Made by a program: the position numbers and the translations under genes. From the NCBI RefSeq assembly GCF_900129455.1, contig NZ_FQVU01000005.1, forward strand, positions 186,001 through 250,000: a stretch of DNA of 64,000 nt, in the 5' to 3' direction. The notes below the pieces were generated by a model, which saw nothing but the letters and a program-made list of their open reading frames with translations, was not told the origin of the DNA and made no database searches. This document shows, in pieces, positions 1 to 7,925 of this stretch. How positions within the stretch are numbered: the stretch's first letter is position 1; every line of letters starts with the position of its first letter. The DNA comes from Jatrophihabitans endophyticus (GTDB lineage: Bacteria; Actinomycetota; Actinomycetes; Mycobacteriales; Jatrophihabitantaceae).

Positions 1-1225
1 CGGGGTGGCGGTCGAGGATCGAGCGGATCACCGGCAGCTTGGTGCGCGCGGTGGCGGCGAGCTTGTACCGCTCCTCGGGCTCGGCCGTCGCGTACGTCAT
101 CCGCTCGGCGTCGGTGAGGGTCACCCGCACCTCGGTGCAGTCGGCCGGGGCGATCCAGCCCTGGTTCTCGATGTCCTTCCACGGCGCGTCGTAGCGCTTG
201 GGCCCGATGAGGGAGAAGACGTCGCCCTCGCGACCGTCCTCACGGATGAGGGTGGCGGTCAGCCCGAGCCGCCGTCGCGACTGCAGGTCGGCGGTGAGAC
301 GGAAGATCGGCGCGGGCAGCAGGTGCACCTCGTCGTAGATGATCAGGCCCCAGTCGCGCGAGTCGAACAGCTCGAGGTGGCGGTACTCGCCCTTCCGGCG
401 GCTCGTCATCACCTGATAGGTCGCGATCGTGACCGGGCGGATCTCCTTGCGCTCGCCGCTGTACTCGCCGATCTCGTCCTCGGTGAGCGACGTGCGCGCG
501 AGGAGCTCGCGCCGCCACTGCCGGCCGGCCACGGTGTTGGTGACGAGGATCAGCGTGGTGGCCTTCGCCTGCGCCATGGCGGCGGCGCCGACCATCGTCT
601 TGCCGGCACCGCAGGGCAGCACGACGACGCCCGACCCGCCGGCCCAGAACATGTCGGCGGCCTGTTGCTGGTAGTCGCGCAGCGACCAGTCGTCCTGATC
701 GAGGTCGATCGCGTGGGCCTCGCCGTCGACGTACCCGGCGTGGTCCTCGGCCGGCCACCCCACCTTCAACAGCGCCTGCTTGAGCCGGCCCCGCTCGGAC
801 GGGTGGACGAGCACGGTGTCGTCGTCGACGCGGGTGCCGAGCATCGGTGCGATCTTCTTCTGCCGCAGCACCTCCTCGAGCACCGCGCGGTCGAGCGAGA
901 CGAGCGCCAGCCCGTGGTTCGGGTGCTTCACCAGCTGCAGCCGGCCGTAGCGGTCCATGGTGTCGGCGACGTCGACGAGGAGCGCGTGCGGCACCGCGTA
1001 GCGCGAGTACCGCACCAGCGCGTCGACGACCTGCTCGGCGTCGTGCCCCGCAGCCCGCGCGTTCCACAGCCCCAGCGGCGTCAACCGGTAGGTATGGACG
1101 TGCTCGGGCGAGCGCTCGAGCTCGGCGAAGGGGGCGATGGCGCCGCGGGCCTCGGCGGCCTGCGGGTGGTCGACCTCGAGCAGCAGGGTCTTGTCGGACT
1201 GGACGATGAGGGGGCCGTCGGTCAC
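1..1225 (-). CDS. XPB/ERCC3-type DNA repair helicase, 3' end cut by window edge
   Basis: Superfamily 2 DNA helicase of the bacterial XPB type, a 3'-5' ATP-driven translocase thought to act in DNA repair or remodelling. The first 408 residues are present and the C-terminal RecA-like lobe runs off the window. Visible motifs: an N-terminal XPB domain with PNHGLALVSLD, Walker A CGAGKT near residue 203, a DEVH box near residue 295 followed by GLTAT, and an RED motif near residue 327 that is diagnostic of XPB. The GTG start at 1225 has GGAG five bases upstream; no ATG start fits the conserved frame. It lies downstream of, and probably in one transcript with, the 800-residue accessory gene, the same order as M. 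tuberculosis Rv0862c-Rv0861c. Identity is firm; the physiological role in actinobacteria is less clear. Confidence 0.93.
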   Translation of the reverse strand, partial: MTDGPLIVQSDKTLLLEVDHPQAAEARGAIAPFAELERSPEHVHTYRLTPLGLWNARAAGHDAEQVVDALVRYSRYAVPHALLVDVADTMDRYGRLQLVKHPNHGLALVSLDRAVLEEVLRQKKIAPMLGTRVDDDTVLVHPSERGRLKQALLKVGWPAEDHAGYVDGEAHAIDLDQDDWSLRDYQQQAADMFWAGGSGVVVLPCGAGKTMVGAAAMAQAKATTLILVTNTVAGRQWRRELLARTSLTEDEIGEYSGERKEIRPVTIATYQVMTSRRKGEYRHLELFDSRDWGLIIYDEVHLLPAPIFRLTADLQSRRRLGLTATLIREDGREGDVFSLIGPKRYDAPWKDIENQGWIAPADCTEVRVTLTDAERMTYATAEPEERYKLAATARTKLPVIRSILDRHP

Positions 1226-1304
1226 GGTGCTCCAAACGGGTGAGGGCGACTGTCCATTGTCGCAAACATCCGGCGACTCCGCGCTGTTCCGCGGGCTGGC
1301 CGGA

Positions 1305-3707
1305 TCAGTGGTCCTCGCCGTCGTCGTTCTGGTCGTCGTCGTTCTCGTCGTCGTTCTCGTCGTCGTTCTCGTCGAGGATGCGGATCGCGGTGATGCGGTG
1401 CACCGGGTAGGACGCGAGCCCCTGCCGGCCCCGCTCGTAGCCGCGCACGGTGCCGGCGGCGAGCGAGATCGGCTGCATCGTGTGCGCGGTGGTGCTGCCG
1501 TCGGCCTCCGCGCAGCCGAACCAGACGAGCCGGGCCTCGCGGACCGCGGTGCGCAGCTGCTCCATCGTGCTCGCCGACGTCACACCCGGGACCTGCGCGG
1601 CGATCGTGCGCACCCGGGGGTCGTTGCCGGCGAGCGCGTCGCCGGAGCGGATGCGTCGGACGAGCTCGGCGGTCTGCGAACCGCTGTCGGCCGCGCGGCG
1701 GGTGACTGCGGTGCGCGCGGGCGGCCGTGGGCCCGCGCGCGGCGGCTCGACGCCCAGGGTGACGAGCTCGCCGTCGGGGGACTCTGCGGCGGGGGCGAAA
1801 CCGGCCTCGCGCAGCGTGTCGAGGACGTCGGTCACCGACGCGGTGGCGACCACGACGGTCGGCGCCAGCAGCCGCAGCCCCAGGGACGCGGTGGCGCGGT
1901 CGGCGACGACGCGGGCCAGGAGGGACACGTCGTCGCAGCGCAGGTACGCGCCGGCGACCCCGGTGCGCAGGACGCCGTGGCGGCGGGCCGCGTCCTCGAC
2001 CAGGTAGCTCAGCCCCTGCGGCACGGGAGTCCGCGAGTGCGCCGCGATGTAGCCGGCGATGTCGCGACCGGACCGGCCGGCGTCGAGCGCGCGCCGGACC
2101 GAGCGCTCGGTGATGCGGTAGACGCTCGCGCCGCCGGTGGACTCCAGGTCGGCGAGCAGGCCGAGCTCGATCCCCAGCGCCGGTTCCGGCGGTCCGGGGA
2201 CGACGACGGTGAGGTCGGGCTGGACGAGGAACTGGTCGACGGGGGCGGGCAACGCGCCGTCGAGGGCATGCTCGGCGGCCGAGGCCGAGCCGGCGAGCAG
2301 CGTGCGGGTGTAGCCGGTGACGCCCCCGGCGGCGGTCAGCCCCAGCAGGTCGGTCTCGGCCAGCACGGCCTCCACCAGCGGGCGCATCGCGGCGGCGCGT
2401 CGGGGCTGGTGCCACGCCAGCCGGGCCAGGATCTCGCCCCGGTCGGCCGGTGCGCTCCCCGGCGGCAGCTCGACGAGCGCGTCCAGCACCTGACGCCGCT
2501 GGGCCGGGACGGTGCCGCGCTCGACGTCCGGGCCCAACGCGGTGATGACGCGGTCGCGGTCGCCGCGCTGCCCGACCAGGCTCGGCTGGCGGGTCATGCC
2601 CAGCCAGGCCGTGACCAGCGCGAGCCAGCGCTGCGCGGTGTCGCGACCGCGCCAGATGTCGTACTCACCGGTGGGCAGGAACACCGGCTCCATGCCGTTG
2701 GTGGCGTTGACGAGCCCGGCCGCGTAGGCGACCTCGGCGACGACCGCGGTGGCGGCCTCGTCCAGGTCGAGGTCCTTCGCCGTCCGGCGCAGGTCACGTA
2801 CCCCCAGACCGCCCGAGCGCAGCACCGACGGCGCGTGGGCCGTCCAGCTCCCGGCGAGGGTGTCGACGAGCCGCAGCACGTCGAGCACCTCGGTGGTGCC
2901 GAGGCGGTCGAGCTCGACCGGCGCCCGTTCGACCAGGCGCACCGCCGGCGGTTCGGCGCCGGGGGCACCACCTGCCCGGCCGCCGTCGGTCGCGCCACGC
3001 AGGACGCGGCCGACCTCCCGCGGCAGCTCCACCCGGTGCCCGTCGATGGGGACGACGAGGCCGCGCCGCACGAGCCGCTGGGCGGCCGACGGCGTGGCCG
3101 TCGTGGCCGACGTCCCCAGGTCGCGGACCGTCCCCACGGGCGGCCCCGCCGCCAGCAGCTCGAGCACCTCACGCTCGTCGGCGTCGCTCTCGGCGACGCG
3201 CGCGGCCACGGCCTCGGCGTCGGCGTAGAAGGCGGCCGGCTGCGCCACGGCGCCCGCGACACCCGTGCCGCGCAGCAGCGCCACCGCGGGTCGACCGAGC
3301 CCGGCGGGGTAGGCGCCGAGGGTCTCGCGCACCGTCGGCACGATCCGCACCTGCTCGGGCGTCCCCCACACCAGGGCGCGGTCGAACAGCTCGGCGAGGC
3401 CGGCGGGCTCGTCGGGGACCACGGCATCCTGCGGCTCGCCGGCGTCCGCGGCCAGCGCGAGGTTCTCCAGGATCCGCAGGGTGTACGCGTCGAGCGCGTC
3501 GACCGCCCGCTGCACCGAGGTCCGCACGACGGCACGTGCGGCCAGCGAGGCGATGTCGGCCGGCGTCGGCAGGCCGAGATCGGGGCGCAGCGTCAGCAGC
3601 TGCGCGAGCTCGCGGTCGCTGCGCCGACGCAGCCACTCGGCCAGCGTGGCCGGTGGGGCGTCATCGTCGCCGCCGCCGCTGCGTGCGGGCTCCGGCGTCG
3701 CGGCCAC
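1305..3707 (-). CDS. Large helicase-associated protein (XPB/Ssl2-like N-terminal, Helicase_C_3 family)
   Basis: This 800-residue protein resembles the actinobacterial family annotated as helicase-associated or helicase XPB/Ssl2 N-terminal (M. tuberculosis Rv0862c). It has no Walker A or DEAD-type box, so it is not itself a helicase. The N-terminus carries LAEWLRRRSDRELAQLL and AADIASLAARA-like helices typical of the family; winged-helix-like segments follow; the C-terminal part contains LVWFGCAEADGSTTAHTMQP. The last 20 or so residues are an acidic Asn/Asp/Glu repeat tail. Start is the ATG at 3707, 12 bases after the 67-residue gene. Position directly upstream of XPB in the whole block suggests a partner or DNA-binding adaptor for XPB, which is inference. 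Confidence 0.85.
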   Translation of the reverse strand: MAATPEPARSGGGDDDAPPATLAEWLRRRSDRELAQLLTLRPDLGLPTPADIASLAARAVVRTSVQRAVDALDAYTLRILENLALAADAGEPQDAVVPDEPAGLAELFDRALVWGTPEQVRIVPTVRETLGAYPAGLGRPAVALLRGTGVAGAVAQPAAFYADAEAVAARVAESDADEREVLELLAAGPPVGTVRDLGTSATTATPSAAQRLVRRGLVVPIDGHRVELPREVGRVLRGATDGGRAGGAPGAEPPAVRLVERAPVELDRLGTTEVLDVLRLVDTLAGSWTAHAPSVLRSGGLGVRDLRRTAKDLDLDEAATAVVAEVAYAAGLVNATNGMEPVFLPTGEYDIWRGRDTAQRWLALVTAWLGMTRQPSLVGQRGDRDRVITALGPDVERGTVPAQRRQVLDALVELPPGSAPADRGEILARLAWHQPRRAAAMRPLVEAVLAETDLLGLTAAGGVTGYTRTLLAGSASAAEHALDGALPAPVDQFLVQPDLTVVVPGPPEPALGIELGLLADLESTGGASVYRITERSVRRALDAGRSGRDIAGYIAAHSRTPVPQGLSYLVEDAARRHGVLRTGVAGAYLRCDDVSLLARVVADRATASLGLRLLAPTVVVATASVTDVLDTLREAGFAPAAESPDGELVTLGVEPPRAGPRPPARTAVTRRAADSGSQTAELVRRIRSGDALAGNDPRVRTIAAQVPGVTSASTMEQLRTAVREARLVWFGCAEADGSTTAHTMQPISLAAGTVRGYERGRQGLASYPVHRITAIRILDENDDENDDENDDDQNDDGEDH
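1335..1370 (-). repeat. Three perfect 12-bp units coding the acidic C-terminal tail
   Basis: The plus-strand unit GTCGTCGTTCTC occurs three times without change at 1335-1346, 1347-1358 and 1359-1370, with degenerate copies before it. In the coding (minus) strand each unit reads Glu-Asn-Asp-Asp. It sits just before the stop codon of the accessory gene, so copy-number change would alter only tail length. Confidence 0.9.
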
Positions 3708-3719
3708 GGGCGGGCGCGC

Positions 3720-3923
3720 TCAGCGCCCGTCGGCGAGGTGCGGACGCTCCTCGCGCGTCGGGTGGACGTAGAAGAGCCGGTCGGTCGGCAGCGGGAACTC
3801 GGTGTCGCCGAACGGGGAGTGGGCACCGGCGGCGTCGGACACGAGCTCGGAGACCAGGAAGTCGTCGTCGGTGTCGTGGGTCGAGCGGAACTGCTCGGGC
3901 AGACGGGGCGACGTGGCGGCCAT
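3720..3923 (-). CDS. 67-residue conserved actinobacterial protein of unknown function
   Basis: A small acidic protein with no membrane segment or signal peptide. It ends 12 bases before the accessory gene starts and is the first gene of the XPB operon. Its position matches the small gene Rv0863 near M. tuberculosis ercc3, although that link is by place rather than by alignment. Visible features are an acidic stretch THDTDDDFLVSELV and a conserved-looking FGDTEFPLPTDRLFYVHPT segment. Function unknown. Confidence that it is coding comes from tight spacing, codon use and a plausible ATG start facing cspB across a 177-base divergent gap. Confidence 0.68.
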   Translation of the reverse strand: MAATSPRLPEQFRSTHDTDDDFLVSELVSDAAGAHSPFGDTEFPLPTDRLFYVHPTREERPHLADGR

Positions 3924-3996
3924 TGACGGTCCCTCTCACGGGGTCGAACGCGGACTGACGAGTGTATCCGGACGTCGCCGCCCCCGCCGCGGCGAC

Positions 3997-4072
3997 CGCA
4001 GCCGATATCGCTGCGTCGGGAGTCCCGCGACCGGTAGCCTGGTCGCGGGAGGCATCGCCGCGGCGGTGCCTC
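3997..4072 (+). promoter_or_regulatory. Three tandem hairpins in the cspB leader
   Basis: Three inverted repeats stand side by side upstream of cspB: CGCAGC/GCTGCG at 3997-4015 with a 7-base loop; CCCGCGACC/GGTCGCGGG at 4024-4049 with an 8-base loop; and GAGGCA/TGCCTC at 4049-4072, whose inner bases also pair. The 3' arm of the last (CCTCG, 4069-4073) could instead pair with CGAGG at 4089-4093, which overlaps the cspB ribosome-binding site. This would allow two mutually exclusive folds. Regulatory function is inference; the repeats are read directly. Confidence 0.5.
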
Positions 4073-4100
4073 GAAATTCGTCCAGCACCGAGGAGCCCCC

Positions 4101-4484
4101 GTGCCTGCCGGCAGAGTCAAGTTCTTCAACGCGGAGAAGGGCTTCGGCTTCGTCTCCAACGACGAGGGCGACGACGTCTTCGTCCACCGTGACGCGCTGC
4201 CCGACGGAATGCAGGACATCAAGCCCGGGACCCGCGTCGAGTACGGCATCGTCTCGGGACGCAAGGGACTGCAGGCCATGCAGGTACGACTGCTCGACCC
4301 GGTGCCCTCCGTGGTGCGCAACGCCCGCAAGCCCGCCGAGGAGATGGCCCCGCTCGTCGAGGACCTCATCAAGCTGCTCGACAGCACGTCGAACACGCTG
4401 CGGCGCGGTCGCTACCCCGATCGTCCGGAGGCCCGCAAGATCGCCGGACTGCTCCGCGCCTTCGCCGACAATCTGGATGCTTGA
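4101..4484 (+). CDS. cspB: Cold-shock domain protein with C-terminal extension
   Basis: A 127-residue RNA/ssDNA-binding protein. Residues 1-65 form an OB-fold cold-shock domain with RNP1-like KGFGFV and RNP2-like VFVH motifs. The rest is an actinobacterial extension of charged helices (AEEMAPLVEDLIKLL) absent from 67-residue CspA-type proteins; M. tuberculosis CspB has a similar extension and a similar neighbourhood. The GTG at 4101 is preceded by AGGAG at 4091-4095. It is transcribed away from the XPB operon and behind a hairpin-rich leader, which fits post-transcriptional control. Convergent with mqnD, 62 bases apart. Confidence 0.93.
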   Translation: MPAGRVKFFNAEKGFGFVSNDEGDDVFVHRDALPDGMQDIKPGTRVEYGIVSGRKGLQAMQVRLLDPVPSVVRNARKPAEEMAPLVEDLIKLLDSTSNTLRRGRYPDRPEARKIAGLLRAFADNLDA

Positions 4485-4546
4485 CCGCCTCCCCGGCACT
4501 TCACTGTTGTCGGCTCGAACCAGCGCGGCAGCATGCCCGCTGTTGC

Positions 4547-5353
4547 CTACAGTTCCAGCGCAGCGTTGCTTGGGACGAGGTTCTGCTCGTGGGCTCGTGA
4601 CAGCAGCGCCCTGACGGCGGCGTGGCCCTCGTCGCCGAGGTCGCGGGTGAACTCGTTGACGTAGAGCGCGATGTGCTGGGCCTGCACGTCCGGGGACATC
4701 TCGTCCGCGTGCGCGGCCACGTACGCCGCCGACGCCGACGGGTCTGCCCAGGCGTGCTCCACCGACGCTCGGACGACGCGGGTCAGGGCGGCGGCGTCCA
4801 GCGAGCGACGCGCCAGGATCGCACCGAGCGGGATCGGCAACCCGGTGTCGGCCTCCCACCACGCGCCGAGGTCGGCCAGCGCGGTCAGCCCGAAGGACGG
4901 GTAGGTGAAGCGGGCCTCGTGGATCACGAGCCCCGCGTCGTACCGGCCGTCGCGCACCGCCGGCATGATCTCGGTGAACGGGACGACGTCGATGCGGGCG
5001 GGACGCTGCCCGACCGCCCACAGCCGGAACAGCAGGTAGGCCGTCGAGCGCTCGCTGGGCACCGCGACGGTCCGGCCGTCGAGGTCGGCGAGGTCGCCAC
5101 GGGTCAGCACGAGCGGCCCGCAGCCGCGGCCCAGCGCCCCGCCGGTGGGCAGCAGCGTGTACTCGTCCAGCAGCCACGGCAACGCCGCGTACGACACCTT
5201 GACGACGTCGAACTCGCCGCGCTCGGCGGCGGTGTTGGTGACGTCGATGTCGGCGAACGTCACGTCGATCTCGGGGGCGTCGGGGACGAGACCGTGGGCC
5301 CAGGCGTGGAAGACGAACGTGTCGTTGGGGCAGGGGGAGTACGCGACCTTCAT
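4547..5353 (-). CDS. mqnD: 1,4-dihydroxy-6-naphthoate synthase (futalosine menaquinone pathway)
   Basis: MqnD releases 1,4-dihydroxy-6-naphthoate from cyclic dehypoxanthinyl futalosine, the last unique step before prenylation in the alternative menaquinone route. The chosen start gives the family N-terminus MKVAYSPCPNDTFVFHAW; PCPNDT is the hallmark. The fold is a periplasmic-binding-protein type with GGALGRGCGPLVL and VPSERSTAYLLFRL segments. Length 268 residues is normal. An in-frame ATG at 5389 would add 12 residues with no support. It lies immediately downstream of mqnB with 52 bases between them, so the two form an operon; mqnA, mqnC and mqnE are not in this window. Confidence 0.92.
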   Translation of the reverse strand: MKVAYSPCPNDTFVFHAWAHGLVPDAPEIDVTFADIDVTNTAAERGEFDVVKVSYAALPWLLDEYTLLPTGGALGRGCGPLVLTRGDLADLDGRTVAVPSERSTAYLLFRLWAVGQRPARIDVVPFTEIMPAVRDGRYDAGLVIHEARFTYPSFGLTALADLGAWWEADTGLPIPLGAILARRSLDAAALTRVVRASVEHAWADPSASAAYVAAHADEMSPDVQAQHIALYVNEFTRDLGDEGHAAVRALLSRAHEQNLVPSNAALEL

Positions 5354-5405
5354 GGGAGCCACTTTCCGTGCGGTACCGGGTGCTGTCATGGGCGGGACGG
5401 TGTCG

Positions 5406-6005
5406 TCATGCGGTGGCCTCGGCGACGGCGCGGCCGAGGGCGGCGAGCGCGTCCTCGATCCGCCAGGCGGCGCGGTCCCGCGGGCCGACGGCGTTGCTGA
5501 TCGTGCGGAGCTCGGCGAAGGGCACCCCGGCGTGCGTCGCCGCGATCGCCACGCCGGCACCCTCCATGGCCTCCGCGACCGCGTCGGGGTAGCGCCGGGC
5601 GAGCGCGGCTGCGCGCTCGGCCGTCCCGGTCACGGTGGCGACCGTCAGCACGGTGCCGAGGTGACCGCCGGTGCGGTCGGCGAGCTCGACCGCCAACTTG
5701 GCCGGCACCGGGTGCTCGGCGACGCCGAACCCGAGCTCGGCCATCGGCACGAAACCCTCGGCGGTGTCGGCACCGAGGTCGGCGAAGACGCTCGTGGTGG
5801 CCACCGCGATCGCACCGGGGGCCAGCGGCGCGAACCCGCCGCCGATGCCGGCGCTGACGACGAGGTCCGCACCGGTGACCAGCTCGCGGCCGGCGGTGGC
5901 CGCCGCGGCGGCCGGTCCGACGCCGCCGACGACGACCCGCACCGCGGCGCCGCGGGGCAGCGCCGCGCGGATCGCGGCGGCCTCGGCCTCGACCGCGGTG
6001 ATCAC
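5406..6005 (-). CDS. mqnB: Futalosine hydrolase
   Basis: MqnB cleaves futalosine (or aminodeoxyfutalosine products) to dehypoxanthine futalosine plus a purine, upstream of MqnC and MqnD. It is a nucleoside-phosphorylase/hydrolase fold of about 199 residues with SAGIGGGF and EAMEGAGVA, the latter resembling the EMEGAA-type substrate-binding loop of MTA/SAH nucleosidases, and LRTISNAVGPRD near the C-terminus. The start is a GTG at 6005; there is no in-frame ATG upstream and no convincing Shine-Dalgarno, so a few more residues (from a CTG or GTC) cannot be excluded. It is paired with mqnD. Confidence 0.88.
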   Translation of the reverse strand: MITAVEAEAAAIRAALPRGAAVRVVVGGVGPAAAAATAGRELVTGADLVVSAGIGGGFAPLAPGAIAVATTSVFADLGADTAEGFVPMAELGFGVAEHPVPAKLAVELADRTGGHLGTVLTVATVTGTAERAAALARRYPDAVAEAMEGAGVAIAATHAGVPFAELRTISNAVGPRDRAAWRIEDALAALGRAVAEATA

Positions 6006-6061
6006 CAGGACGTCCGTGTCGGCTCCCGTCGTCGTGGCGCGGCCGGGGTGCCGGCGCCGCG

Positions 6062-7852
6062 TCAGTCGCTGCTGCGAGGAACGACGCTACCGATGGAGCC
6101 CAGGCGCCCCTGGGGCCGGGAGGTCGCGCGACTGCGCAGCACCACGAGCCCGGCGACGAGACCGACCACGACGGCGGCGACGACGAGGGCCACCCGGCCG
6201 TCGGTGGTGTCGTTGCTGGGCAGGGCCACGCCCAGCGCTGCACCCAGCACCCACGCCAGCTGCAGGAAGGTCTCGGAGCGGGCGAACGCGCTGGAGCGCA
6301 GCGTCTCGAGGACGTCCTGCTGGATGAGGGCGTCCAGCGCGATCTTCGACAGCGCGTTCGTGACGGCCGACAGGAACATCGCGATGCAGGCGACCAGCAC
6401 GCTGAACGTGATCGCCGCGAGGACGCAGACGACGGCGGCCACCACGGTGCAGACGACGATCGTGAGCTCGGGCTTGACCATTTTCAACCGCGTGCCGATC
6501 GCGGTGCCGACGAAGTTGCCGGCCCCCGCGCCGCCGACGACGCCGGCCAGTTGGACCACGCCCGTCAGGCCGTGGCTGGTGGACTCGACGTAGAACGCGA
6601 GGTAGATGGTCAGCATCCCCGAGAGCAGCCGCAGCACCGACTCGCCCTGCAGGGCGATCACCAGGTGCGGGTCGAAACCGCGTCGTGCCCAGGCCCGCAG
6701 CCGGTGCAGCGGTGGCACCTTTCCCTGGCGCCGCTGCCGCGCGGGCTCCTCGGGGTGGCGCGGCGCCTGCACCGCGGAGTCGACCTGCTTGGGGAGCTTG
6801 AATGCGAACCACGCGCACGCGGCGAAGGCGGCGGCGGTGACGATCAGGCCGGCGGTGTAGGAGCCGGTGACCTTGATGATCGCACCGACCGCGCCACCGA
6901 GGACGACGGTCGAGGCCAGCCCGAAGACGGTCAGCTTGGCGTTGGCCTCGGTGAGGGTCATGTTCGGCGGGACGAGCCGCGGTGTCGCCGCCGCCCGGAC
7001 GACCGCGTACGCCTTGGACAGCACGAGCGAGCCGAGCGCGCACGGGTAGAGCACCAGCAGCTCGGTCGGATGCCCGGCCATGATCAGCGCGAGGACGGCG
7101 CGACCCACGGCCGTCCCGGCCATCGTCCAGCGGCGACCGTGCTGCAGCCGGTCGAGCGCCGGGCCGATGATCGGCGCCACCACCGCGAACGGCGCCATCG
7201 TGACGAGCAGGTAGAGCAGCACGTTGCCGCGTTGCGCGTCGGCCGACGCGCCGAAGAAGACCGTGCCGGCCAGGGCGACCGTGACCATGGCGTCGGTGCC
7301 GTAGCTGAGCACCTGGTTCCAGATCAGCGCGGTCAGCCCGGACTCGGCGGCGCCGTCGGAGCGACTCGCCGTGATGACCTTGCGCGTCACCGTCCGCGCG
7401 GCGCGGCCGGTTCCGGAGATCGTGGCCTTGCCGAGATTGAGCGCCGATCCGCCGACGGTCGGCGCGGACGCGACGCCGGGACGGCGGCGGGCGACGGTCT
7501 CGGCGTCGGCCGCACCGTCCTGCGCGGTGCCGCGGTGGTAGGTCGGGGCGCCGTAACCGGGCCGGCGTTCGGGCTGCCGGTCGTAGTCGTCGCGCCGGTA
7601 GTCGTCGCGCCGGTAGTCGTCGCGCCGGTAGTCGTCGCGCCGGTAGTCGTCGCGCCGGTAGTCGTCGCGCCGGTAGTCGTCGCGATACGGGTCGGGGATG
7701 CGTTCGGTCCGGTGGTCCGGCCGCGTGTCGTGGGGCTGCCGCTCGTCCGGCGCTGCCGCGGCGTCGGAGGACCGGGGGAGGTGCGTGGTGTGGCCCGAGC
7801 GCGAGAAGCGACCGCCCGGCCGGTCGTCCCTCCGCTTCGCCACGACGCCCAT
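6062..7852 (-). CDS. MFS transporter with repeat-rich cytoplasmic N-terminus
   Basis: A 596-residue protein. Roughly the first 150 residues are hydrophilic, rich in Arg, Asp and Tyr, and hold six perfect DDYRR repeats; the remainder has about 12 hydrophobic segments of a major facilitator protein, starting near ALIWNQVLSYGTDAMVTVAL. Substrate unknown. An orthologous position is taken by an MFS-like membrane protein (Rv0876c) beside a DUF3027 gene in M. tuberculosis. The gene lies upstream of mqnB with 56 bases between and could share its transcript. Start is the ATG at 7852, 73 bases from the divergent DUF3027 gene. The repeat tail is likely to vary between strains. Confidence 0.85.
   Translation of the reverse strand: MGVVAKRRDDRPGGRFSRSGHTTHLPRSSDAAAAPDERQPHDTRPDHRTERIPDPYRDDYRRDDYRRDDYRRDDYRRDDYRRDDYRRDDYDRQPERRPGYGAPTYHRGTAQDGAADAETVARRRPGVASAPTVGGSALNLGKATISGTGRAARTVTRKVITASRSDGAAESGLTALIWNQVLSYGTDAMVTVALAGTVFFGASADAQRGNVLLYLLVTMAPFAVVAPIIGPALDRLQHGRRWTMAGTAVGRAVLALIMAGHPTELLVLYPCALGSLVLSKAYAVVRAAATPRLVPPNMTLTEANAKLTVFGLASTVVLGGAVGAIIKVTGSYTAGLIVTAAAFAACAWFAFKLPKQVDSAVQAPRHPEEPARQRRQGKVPPLHRLRAWARRGFDPHLVIALQGESVLRLLSGMLTIYLAFYVESTSHGLTGVVQLAGVVGGAGAGNFVGTAIGTRLKMVKPELTIVVCTVVAAVVCVLAAITFSVLVACIAMFLSAVTNALSKIALDALIQQDVLETLRSSAFARSETFLQLAWVLGAALGVALPSNDTTDGRVALVVAAVVVGLVAGLVVLRSRATSRPQGRLGSIGSVVPRSSD
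7591..7680 (-). repeat. Six perfect 15-bp tandem units inside the MFS gene
   Basis: The plus-strand unit CGCGCCGGTAGTCGT is repeated six times with no mismatch, flanked by partial copies. In the coding strand it reads Asp-Asp-Tyr-Arg-Arg. Identical DNA in every unit, including synonymous positions, indicates recent slippage or expansion rather than selection on protein alone. Confidence 0.95.
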
Positions 7853-7925
7853 CCTGCCTCACCGGACGACCCGCGGCCGGGTGCGATGGTGCCGAGGGCA
7901 GGGTTTCCGCGACAATGGCGGCGTG

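Noticed and set aside
1137-3926. A 929-codon open frame on the plus strand opposite the XPB operon
   Set aside because: It is antisense to two genes with clear motifs, has low-complexity Arg/Gly/Val composition and matches no family; long shadow frames are expected at this GC content.
4485-4546. GCAGCATGC-containing gap after cspB as a third copy of the dispersed palindrome
   Set aside because: Only the short GCAGCATGC centre is shared; the arms do not pair and the flanks differ.
7591-7680. CRISPR or intergenic satellite
   Set aside because: The units are adjacent without spacers and lie inside a coding frame that they keep open.
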